Assembly: GCF_901709675.1 (NCBI RefSeq)
Contig: NC_051093.1
Coordinates: forward strand, 6,345,053-6,409,052
Direction: 5' to 3'
Origin: Syngnathus acus
Lineage: Eukaryota; Chordata; Actinopteri; Syngnathiformes; Syngnathidae
Length of the DNA: 64,000 bases
In this document: positions 12,101-24,100 of the stretch, one piece after another
Layout of the letters: each line of letters starts with the position of its first letter
Numbering within the stretch: position 1 is the stretch's first letter
Translations under genes and position numbers: made by a program
Notes under the pieces: model-generated
Database searches by the model: none
What the model was told of the DNA's origin: nothing
What the model saw: the letters and a program-made list of their open reading frames with translations, nothing else

Positions 12101-15100
12101 GCGAATGCAGGCCTCAGAGAATGTGTCATGTACTACCTGTGGAAAAATGAACAATAATAAATCAAATATCTTACTGTTATAAGTTAGTTCCTTGCCTTAA
12201 AAAAAACTTGCAAATAAAATATAATGTAGATTAATTGTACTATGACAACCTGTCTGAAGACCAGGTCCAACATCAACGGATCATTGAGGTTCTCTTTAGG
12301 ATAAAACACCTGCAAGAAGATTGCAACGCAATTATCAACAATATTTGCATATTTTTGCCGATTGATAAATTGCGGTGGAAGTTGGGAATGCACCTCCTTC
12401 CTCAGGTAAAGTTTCCAGGGCACATTAGTGTAGGTGTAATAGTCATCGCTGGTCCTGCTGTGGAGTTGAGTCTGGATGACTTCATTTTCCACTGGCAACT
12501 CTCTGCAGACTGGACACAAACAAAACAGTCACAGATTTTCATGCAGTGATCGGAAGCTTGATAAGCTCACCTGTAGGAGGAGCATGACCCATGTTGGCGT
12601 CAGTTGGTTCATTAGCCTTGCTTATTTTGCCATCTCGTTCCTCTTTGTGATGGGAAAACTGAGACTTCTTCTGAGTATGAGGGAAAAAAAATAATCAGAA
12701 TGAATTCATGCCTGTCTGTATAGGGTTTTGTGTGTGCGAGTATCACGTACTGGTTGAGGAGGATTGACCATTTGGTCTTTTAGGATCTCCAAGGCTTCAT
12801 CATGGGGGTCTGTCTTCTTGATAAACAGCTTTCCATCATCTTTCCTGAACATGTGTAACCAGATGTTAGTGGGATCATTTGACAGTGAATGCAGTGCATG
12901 TTACCGTTTGATGGAAGGTCCGGAGGGAGTCATGCTGGCAGGCTGGTGCTGTTTGATGATGTCTTTAATGTCATGGCTGGGCTCCATGCGTTCAGTGTTA
13001 CTCACACTGGCACGGACCACATCGTCTGGAGGGGGGCTCCGTGTTGGACCTGGAAATGAAAATCACACTTGAATCAAATTCAGAGATAACACAATCCTGG
13101 GAGACACCTGAAAAATATCAACTATTACACACTTACTCATTTTACGCTGAGAGCTGGATCTCGATGGCGAATCTTCTCGATTTTCTTTAGTCTGTAGAGA
13201 TTGAGAAGACGCGTAAGTTCGTATGCATTTGTCCAAAATACAATTTACGTGTCTGCTTACTGGGCTTGGTGTTCGAGAGTGCTGCGGTGTGTGATAATGT
13301 CGTGGCGGCGACTGAGAGGCGGGGAAGGAGGACATCATCTGCTGCTGGATTGCCATGGCCTGCATGGTCATCTGCTGGGCCTGCGTAGAACACACCGAAA
13401 CCATCAGAGAGGTAAACTCGAAAGACTGTGACGTTCGTGAGATAAGCGAGAGCGGGATACGGTGTTCAAAAAAGCACAATGAACGTTTCCATTATATTGT
13501 ACCGTAAATAGTCACTGTACCAGAATGATGGCTTGCTGGTTGATAATGGCTTGCTGCTGTTGGGTCAGTACCGTCTGCTCTGTTCCTGAAGGGCAAGCAC
13601 ATAAAATACTTCATGTGGGTATATACAAGGAAAATAGACTGAGCACTGCAAAAAAAACAGATCACTGCAAGTGTTGGAAGGACTTCCGAGACAACTTCAT
13701 CACGCCCTAAGGCCACACATGCTCAAGAACACGCCATTTCTGCAGCTGACGCACCTGTCAAAACAGGCAAGCCTGGAATTACAGGCATGGGCGGAAGTGG
13801 GGGCAACTCCAAACCTGGCACGCTGGTGCCATGTAATATAGTATTCACTGGGTCAGGGGAAATAGAAGGGGCTTCAGATGGAGCAAGAGTGGAAGTCGGA
13901 CTGGGGGTTACATGAGAGGAAGTGGAAGAAGTCGGTTGGGGTCGATTGTATTGGTGGCATTGTTGCGGCTGCTGCTCTTGTTGTTGTCGGTGGTGTTGCT
14001 CATGGTGGTGGTGGTGAGAGGGCATGGGCATGGTAGGGATAGGTGGCATCATCCCTCCCGCTACTGGGAGCACTGGCACAGCTTGAGAAGCAGCAAGCGA
14101 CACGGAAACATTAGGAAGCGTTTCTGTTTTAAACGGAAAATAATTGGAAGGCTCATTTATGGAAAGGAAAATACACAGAGGATATTCTGGAGTGCCAGAA
14201 AGAGTTCTTTCTCCATCATGCTCATTCAACACATTTGAAAAAAAAAATTGTACAAATGTAATCGATATTATATATATTGAGTAACAAGAAAATGTAAAAA
14301 TATTGAGCTGAAATGAAAGAACACATACATACAAATTCCCTTCAACAGATCACGACTGAAAGATTGTCAGCAACAAAATGAGCATTTAGCTTGAACAGGA
14401 ATGAGAGTGAAGGAGATCAGGTGAGCCATGTGTGCTTACACTCAATAGTTCTCAATGCATTAACCATGAGGACGAACAGTTCCCATTACAGCCGCTTAAT
14501 AAAGAATATAGTTACCAGCTCCATTAAATATCACAAAGACAGAAACTCTACTTTGAATAATACAGACCATCAAATTGAACACAAAGCATGGAAATATACA
14601 GTATGGACATATTAATGTTTGGCCAATTACATAATCAATAAACGGAAATAAAACGTTTTTTTTTTTATGTTTACCTCCAGGGTGTATTCCAGGTGGATAC
14701 AACCTACTTGGGACCAAATTTCTTTCTCCCTCTCCTGTTTCTTCTTCCGGGAAGCCTATACCGCCGGCTCCCTTCAGTCTTGCTGACAAAATTGCAGCTT
14801 TTTCCATGTCCTGACAAACAATCAGCAATTAAGGATAAGCACAGAGGGAAATAAAATGCACCTCATGAGACACAAAGAGTGCTGACAAAATCTGTTTAGT
14901 AGAGAGTTAATAAACAGGTGCTCAAGACGGGACTGGACTTTACTAGGGGAACTGAATATGCCCCTGGAAGTACCGTAATCACTGAAAGAGATGCACCAAC
15001 AAATTTAAAGAGGTCACTGCCTGCACAATCTGAAGACATCCGATGCAAGATAGGTATAAAAAAAAATTAAAAAAAATCTAAAACTAAATAAACTCATCTA

Positions 15101-18100
15101 AATATTACCAATGCCATGTTCCGTACTTACCACATTGCTGTCAGACAGCACCGGATCGAACAGGCTGTCCAGGTAGCGGTCCATTCCTCTTTGAGTTTGA
15201 CCATCACTGAATGCATCGGAATCCACTGCACAAAACAAAAAGACCCTCAGATTGACGCCAATGCTTTGTGGGGTCAATTTGAAAGTAACAATCAATCATT
15301 GAATGATGCACCGTGGCTATGGTAACCGTCAGATTCAGAGAGGCTGTAAGCTGGTCTGCTGACTCCTCCCAGAGGAATGGTAGGCGGAGGTTCATCATCT
15401 GAATCAAAACCGCTTCCAAATAATGTTCTAGAAGAAGAGAGAAGACATTTTGCTTTTATTTCTGAGATGATAGTATTGTATTTGGGGTGTTCCTGGTGTA
15501 CTGACAGGCTGGCATTGGCTTGGACTCTCGTGGGCTTGTCAGTACTGATGATGAAGTAGCTCTTATGTTTTGGGAAGTCATTGGGAAGCTCCAGGTCTGC
15601 AATCAGGTCCATCACATAGTCGTGACCTGCTAATTCCACCCATTGGCCTTGTTCCTTCATCAGGACGGAACTGCCTCTCCACCAGTCCGACACGCCCCTG
15701 CAACAAGCCCACAGAGCAAATTCAGTTTTTTCTTCTCTATGGGAGAGGAGGCCTTTAATTGTATGGGATGAGTTCAACTCATCTCATGATTGGTCAAACT
15801 ATAATAATTGCTCTCATTTTCATCTTTCATCATTTGATCAACTTTGAATGAGCACCTGTGGTGTAGAATGTCTCCCGCTAAATCCTCGCCGCTGGTCCAG
15901 GAGTGGACTGGACACAGGAACGACGATCCTAAAAGAATTAAAATTACAAATTTTAAAATATTACAATCAAGATCATCGTCAACACAAATGTTGTTTTATT
16001 TACCATCAAAACAATGCACTTGTAACACCATGTTAGCTTTCTTCCTGTTGGCCGTCCACTCCAGTAGTGACAGCGGATAGGTCCGTGAGGTCTCGGGGGC
16101 GGGGTCTGGACTCTGCTGCCTCTTCTGACTGGCTTGGATGAGTCTATGTTGCAGCAATGCTTGATAATCCATGACTGCATGGTCAGAAACAAATCTAAAG
16201 AGGAAAGTTGTAGATGTAAATACTTGTGTGGTAAGTGCATTCGTTTCTTCAGTGCTCTTACTTGAGAAGATATCTGTCCATCTGTGACGAGGGAGCGAAG
16301 CTGCAGACACATGCGAGCAACAGAAGCCAGCCTCGATCCGCGTTGTCAACGTTGACATTTCGCCACACCTGGTTGACCACCTGAGACAAGATCTCATCCC
16401 GTAACCCTGGCGACGAGAGACCTCTTTGGATGATGTAATTGCCAAACATGTTCTCCTGCGCGCCGTTCAGGTGAGGGTCCCCCATGAATCGTAACACCTG
16501 TCGAATAATAAATAAATGCAAAAAAAAAAAAATGATTGTGACTCTTTTGTCACATTTATCTTACAAAGTCCCACCCACCAAGTTGAAAAGATGAAGAGCT
16601 TCTGCTTTCAGGTCCTCCTCAATGCAGGTTAAAGGGGCCTCCAGGGGAGCACTCAACATCCCAAACTTGGGCTCCTACCACAAGGATGAAATAATTGGAG
16701 AATTTACATTTCAAAGGGATGCAGAATCATTATATTGGCTGGCACGTAATCTTACTCTGAAGTAGCTGAGCACGTAACGATAGAAAGGATAGTTGTTGAT
16801 ATCCAGAGGCAGAGTGAGTTGATTGGAAGCCGACTCTTGGATATGAGGAGCCTGAAGCAGAGCCAAGCAGTCGGAGTGCAACTCTCGCCTGACTGACAGA
16901 GAGAAAATTGCGGCGGGATTAGCAATCAGTCACCGAGCAACGTGTCCATACAGACAACATACAAACCTCCCGCTGCTTGTAGAAGAACGCCAAGTTCTGC
17001 AGGGATGGCCAAGTGTGTCACATTCACCACCTCTCTCTTCAGCAGATCCTGTCATAAAAAATAATTGACTCTACAATGGAATAAAAAATAATACCGTGCG
17101 CAGGAATGTGTGTTTGACATCACCCTTTCTCGCTTCTTCCTCTCCTCCTCAGCTTTCCGCTGGACCATCAACTTTGTCTGCAGGCAGACCACAACGATCA
17201 TAAATATGTCAAGTGGAAGACATTTGGATCCAAAACGGAGAGCAAGAAATTGCTTGCGGCTTACCTTGACATATCGTTTCCGACTGATATAAAAATGGAC
17301 AAGGGACCGGAACCGAACCACGCTGTCCTTCATTTTCACATATTGCCTTCTAAATGAAGTAGTATAGTGGAGTAGTTATTCATATGAATTGTTTTGAGAT
17401 TAGGATTTTTGTGGCCTACCTCATAAGAAAGCCTCTGCAATGCGCCTGCAGCCTGATGATCACATCACGGAGGTCCATGTAGCGTTTCCGGACAAAGTAC
17501 ATCCGAGCGTAACGCTGCAGGGTGAGTGCAGCGAGCTGGCGGCAGCGCTCTCGTTTGCACTCCAAAAGCTGGTAGACGTGCTCCTTCATAAATAACTGGA
17601 ACAAGAAGTTACCATATGAGTGATAATTTTGCATTTAATAATCTAAGCAGAATATTAAAAAAAAAATCATTATGACCTTGGTAACCCCAACATGGGAGTC
17701 TCCTGGTTTGAGAGGACACAATTTACTGAGCAGCAGCAGACAGTTGTCTCCATCGGCTGATGGAAGATGTTGGATTCCCACCAAGGATTTATATCTATGC
17801 CAAACAAACAACTCAGTGAACTGATTTTGGATGAATTTTCAATTTGAGAAAAACGATGGCTGTTTTTGTAGTTCAAGGCAAAAATGAGAAAATAAAGAGT
17901 TTCACCTGAATAGGAAGACGGAGAATGGCATCCTGACAGGATAGCCTTCCTTACGGATCCTGATGGTCTCCATGATGCCGGAGTGTCGCAGTTGACCTTT
18001 GACCAGGTCGTCTTCAAACACACCTGCGTGCTGAACATAATTGTCAATATGTGATTACTATCTGTAATTGCGGGATTGTCAGGAGGGATTTTTCAAACTC

Positions 18101-21100
18101 TACCTTTGTATTATTTGGCTTAATGCAGCGGACAAAAAATGGGTTGCACCTGAAATAGAAGCAAAGAAACACAAATGAGACATTTGTAAGCTTGCTCTCG
18201 GTATTCATCCGTGCATTTCACCTCTCCATCTTGTCCACCAGCTCCAGCAAGGACTGCTGGAACTTGCAACTGACAGTTGAAGCTTGGTATTTCCTGGTGA
18301 CCGTGCTGCTTTTCTTCATATGACCTTCTCTTTGCTCTGCGTGAGCAAGGAAGAGGTTTGACACCATCTAAAAAAAACATAAACAAGATTGGATTTTATT
18401 TTTTATTTTTTGCATGGATGCAACCTGATTGCAATCTGGCTCACGTTCAATTTGATGATGTTAAATATAGTTTTAGATTTTTCTTTCACCTTGTTCTTGC
18501 TCTTAATGAACAAGTCCAGGACATCTTGACGGACCTGGTCGTAGTTTTTATCAAGGAACTTGTAAACCTGCAACATGAGGATTTTCTTTTTTTTATTGCA
18601 CTCAATTTTACTAGATTATTTAGGTGCACTTCATAAAGTGATTCAAATCAATATACCTGATAAGTGACACGCCCAGCAAAATGCTTGATGGTGAACTCGG
18701 GAAGGGGCATCTTTGGCTTCACATACAATTGGTTGTTGCCATGGTGATAGTGACATTTTTGAAGAAAGGTATGATCTGTTGCCTATGGACACACCAATAT
18801 TTAAAAATGCAGATTGAGTAAGTCTGCCATACATTAGTGCTTTCTTTTGCTCACCTGTGGGAAACAGCTCTGGTCATCCAGGATTCTCAGAATGCCATGA
18901 GGCTTAGCGGCAATGAGGTCAATGCAGGCTTGGTTGTCATTAAACGGAATGTCCTGCCATGGAATTTGCTCCCTGCTGTACTCCTCCTGCGTGGAAATCA
19001 CAGAACTGCTCTGTGCTACACTACTAATACTACTACTTTGCTTTCTCTGAATTTGTGCAGTGCAAGCAACGTACCTGCTCTTCCCTGAAGACGATCTTGT
19101 TGAAGAAGAACTGCAGGTACTCGTTGGCATAATTAATGCACAACTGCTCAAAACTGTTATATGCCAGATCCTGTTGAGATCACACACAGGGGAGAGTCAC
19201 ATAGCTGAGCATTCATGATTTGTCATCTAAAATGTCAGTGGAAGAAAATGGATATCTGTATATAAAAAGATCACAGAAGAAGATTACAGTTACCTCAAAT
19301 CCATAAATATCCAGGATGGAGATGGAGAGAGTGTGTTGGCGAGGATACACCTGAGTGTTGACCCTCTCTGTTAGCCAATGAAAGAGCAGCGAGTACAAGA
19401 TCTTGGCAACAGCATCTCTGCAAGACAACAAAGAGAACTTTTTAGAGAACCATTATAGGAGCTCAATAAAACTCTTTTTATTGCTTAAATAAATTACATG
19501 AGTTTATTGGAAAGTAAATAGCTCATTGCTGTTTTTGGACAATGGAACGCATGTATCACCTGGCATCTACAGCGCTTTCCACAGTCAGTGGGGTGTAAAT
19601 CTTGTCTCGCATCGTCTCCTGTAAAGATAGAAGATGAGTTGTTCATATATGCAAAGTGTGTAATGCACGTTTCAAAACTGACCATGACTTTATAAGTGAT
19701 GGCTTTTTGGAGGCCTTCTGGAGAGATCTGCAGCAGTTCTGCTACCACCCTGATCTCTTGAGCGCTCACCACTGTCGCCACCTCTTGGCCGTCAGCCTGA
19801 AGTGCAGCAAAAACAAGACGTGATGTTTCTGAACTGCTCCAGATGATGAACATGGCCCATTTGCATTCCATTATGATGTCATTTGTTTATTTTTGATGGT
19901 GTCTTATAATACAAATGTATGAAAATATCTTGAACATGACCTGATATATCTCAAAGTACACGTTGCCCAGGTGCAGTATGGAAGACAAAATTCTGAAAAT
20001 GGCTGACTGGTCGTCCTGGGTAAAGTGGAGGATCTCCATGGCAGCAAGCAGACGCTGGAAGTCCTCACCATCATCCTTTCCTGCAATCCCACAATCTCCT
20101 CCCTGAGAGTTATGATATCGATTTAAAGAAACACTGAGGACGCTCTCCTGATGTTGCAGCAAAGTGTCACCTACCTGATTGAGGTAATAGTAAGTCTCGG
20201 GCTCCTGGAGATAGAAAGTCTCCTTCTGCTGAGACGGAAGGCCTGCCAGCATCTCGTAGAAGATATGATAGTTTCTTTCATCTTTGGCCTGAAGAGGAAA
20301 CGATTGCTTTAGACACCTTCAACACAAGGAAGCTCTAAAAAGTTTGAAGGCATCACCTGGAAGACGATGCGAGACTTTTCCAGAAGATATTGAGAAGTTA
20401 TGGCACCACTGATCACACCACTATAAGAATTGGGGGGAAGAGTAAGTAAAGGAAGCTGCATGGTGCTGGGAAAAAAATAAATAAAATACTCACTCCTCCA
20501 TAAAGACTTCCATGTGTTTCCCAAAGCGACTGGAGTTATCATTCCGCACAGTTTTGGCATTTCCAAACGACTCCAGCAGAGGAGCAGCCTCGAGTATCTA
20601 GCAGATATTCCAACACACAGCATGTTAACATCTTAGATCAGAATTATAAAGATGTTCAGAATGAATTATTTTATCACCATTTTTGACATAATATGTTGAC
20701 ATAAAAGCTGAGTTTGATAATAAACAGAATTAATCATGCAGGGAATCTTATACTACCTCAATCTGTGCCCAGAGTGCAAAAAAAATACACACACGACATT
20801 AGTCATCAATCAAGTTAGGGATTATGTGTGTGCGTGAACAGTATGCATGCATACCTGTTGGGGAAAATTACGCGCGTGATGTAAAGCTACAAGGTAGCGA
20901 AGGACAAGTTTGGTAGCCTCTGTTTTCCCGGAGCCGCTCTCACCACTGGAAAAATGTCAAAACAGTCACTAGCAAGTTCAGAACTGTGAACGCTACAGTT
21001 TCAATTTCATCACAAATGTATTATCTCAATATTCAATGAGGGACTTTGCCCTGAATATAGATATATAGTTTATAAGTTAAACCATCTCTTACCTGATAAT

Positions 21101-24100
21101 TATGACCTGATTATGTTTGGCATCCATCATTTTGGAATAAGCAGCGTTTGCTATAGCAAACAAATGCCTGAGGACAAAAAGACATGTATTGATCCGAAAG
21201 CCCTCGCGAACTACGTGAAATAACTTACGGAGGGTTCTCGCCCAGGGCGTGACCCTTGTACTGCAGCACCATGTCCGTCCCATAGATGTTATACATCTTA
21301 TAAGGGTTCACAGAAACCAGAATGCTTCCTATGTAGGTCTGACAGGGACAAGAAAATAAAGGCGACACTTGAGAATACAAACAGAAATTGTTTATCTTTT
21401 GAATACAAGAATGTCAAAATGAATGGGGGCACTTACATAAATAAGATTCCGTTCAAACCTTTTTTTTACATTGAGAAGAACTGCATCATCATGCATCTCC
21501 CTAATGAAAGAAGAAGATTGGAAATAACATTTTCAACTGTTTTTTTTTTCTGTTTTCCTTGAGCTCAATTTAAGTGTGTTCTTTTCTATGGAAGAATTTT
21601 GAGTACTGTATGAGAAATTGTTACTCAAGCTGTGTCATGTCTTCCACGCCATCTTCCACTCGTTGGTCCTGGTGAGCTACTGAGGGTATGCTTCTGATTG
21701 CGTACATCTGAAATTGCAAACACATGAAGCAGATTGGAAATTCTTATCGTACATTTTGTCCTTTAAAAACCTTAAATACTCATAAATGTATATTTGCTAT
21801 CAAGAGTGCTTACCTTGTCGTACCATGGACCCTGGGGTTCACCTTCCCTGTTGAGATTACACACCCCTGGTTTACTCTCCATCTTTTGCTGAGCCATCAA
21901 ATGTTGATGGTCTATTAGGTTCTCATCGCCATACACAGACCACTTATTTGGTACCGTCCCTTGAGATAACCCCTTCTCTGCACCCCATACTTCCATATCT
22001 TGCTCTAGACCCAGAACTTTCCCTTCGGAGCTATGAGCCCAGTGCTCTTCAGGAACAGAATCCTGGACATGGGGTGACACCACAGCACATGTAGAAGGGA
22101 GGCGATAAGAGGCTGCCTGAAGAGCTGGGTTCTTCAGGGCACCAGAAAGATCTAGAGAGTTGGTCTGTTTGGTGGTAGGGGTACCTAATCGAAGCATGTT
22201 ATTGCTGTCAGATCGATGGACAACCGCTTTGCGAATGTCAGGGCTTTTGGACAAAGCATTGGACAGGTCGACTGTTTTGTGCATAGAGTCGGACTGGTGT
22301 TGGGCCATCAAAGAATTGCTTGGCAACCGGTAGGTGGAGCGACTGATGTTCGGGTTACGAAGAGCACTGGAAAGGTCAACAGATGGAGCCGCTGTAGGAG
22401 CAGGCATCCTCAGTAGTGACGGGTTTGCGAGTCTGTAAGAGGCACCACGAATGCTAGTGTTGAGCAAGTCACCAGAAAGGACGGGTCCAGTGGCCATTGA
22501 TGTTGAGGCTTGAATTTTATGTGGTGAATCTTCTGGAAGCTGTGTCTCATCAAGATTAAAATTCATCTCCGCACTCGGTTGCATTTGGGGTGTACTTTCA
22601 GCATTCGCCATCCGTTCTCTTGACTGAATTTGAATTGAACTGTTTGGCAGTCGATAAGAGGTCTTAAGGGTTTTAGCATTTACAAGTGCAGAAGAGAGCA
22701 TAGGAGAGGAGGTTGTAACAGTCGCTGATGATGGCTTCGTTTTTAAAACTGATGTACCCTCGGGCAGTTTGTAAGTAGGTTTCCTAAATTTTGAATTATG
22801 TAGCGCAGAAGAAAGCATCGGTGATGCAGGGACGGTTGCGGATTGGGGCTCTGAACTGTTCCCTAGTGTGCCACCAGGTAGGCGATATGTGCCTTGCTGC
22901 AAACGGGGATTATGTAAGGCAGAGGACAACACGGGGGTGGACATGGACTCTACGGGAGAGGATTCCAAAGGTTCGTTTTGGTTTATAATAGTTCCATCGG
23001 GTAGTTCATAGGAAGCATTGACGGGAAGAGGAGATGACTGATTTTCTCCACCAGCTGTATCAACTCCATCAATTATGGTAAATTGAGTTTCAATAGAGTT
23101 TTGGGGCATCGTTAAGGTATTGGCTGGGAGTTTAAACATTGATCCTTGGATTTTTGCAGTCTGTAGTCCAGAGAGAACTGAAGAGTTAACTGCGTTGGCC
23201 TGCTGAGCAGGAGAGGCATGAGCCATGGGAGAGAGATGTGGCTGAAGGGGTGAAGTAAAAGATTTGTTACGTAGCTGGGAATTATGCAAAGTAGATGATA
23301 AACGTGGGGGTGATGAGGTTGATGCGGTGCCAGGAACTGCTGAATGCGTTTGTGAGAGAAAAGTTGCATCCAGGTTGGCATTGGGCTGAAGGGGAGAGGA
23401 GTTGGAGATTCTGTGAAGGCTAGGGTCCTGTATCACAGATTTGGATTGACCTAGAGGGGCATTTTGGAGAACCTCTTGGCTATTCTGAGCTTCACCTTGA
23501 GGGTAAAATTCCGGCTGTGTTTGGTGTGTGTGGTGGGTAGCATAAGGTAGAGAAGAGGGAAGTTGATACGGCGGTAATGGGTTAGCTATAGCTCTATTGT
23601 TCTGAGACAAGTTTGCTGGAAATGAAGATGTGCCCGGCTCAGTAGCTATGTAGTCAAACCGTTTCACACTCTGGATTGACGGAGAACCTGGTGGTGGTAT
23701 CGGATAAGGTACCGGAGGTTGAAAGGATGTCACTCCTACATTTTGGGGACTCATGGTCCTATGGGGTAGAGAGGTGTGTAAATAGAATTCATGGTTCTTA
23801 GGAGATGCTAAAGGTAAATCCCGAAGTGGTTGGTGAGATTGCAGTCCATTATGGAGTCCATTCCCGAATGGCTGAGTAGAGAACCTACTCTGTTTCAATG
23901 AACGTTGCCGAGGCACTAGAGGTCCTGGAGGAGATGCTCTGAATGAAGGGGAGGACTGAGTTCTGGGCATACGTACCAGTGGCTGTCCCCTACCTATAGG
24001 TCTTTGGAAGCCCACTTGAGGTTTTGAGTCTCTTAACTGAGAGCCTTTCCTTGCTAGCATAGGAACTCCGACTGCACCATTCATCTGTCCAGAGGGAGGG

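Noticed and set aside
13912-14238. Plus-strand 108-codon Leu/Val/Arg frame
   Set aside because: Antisense of the His/Gln/Pro-rich MYO15A tail-linker exon.
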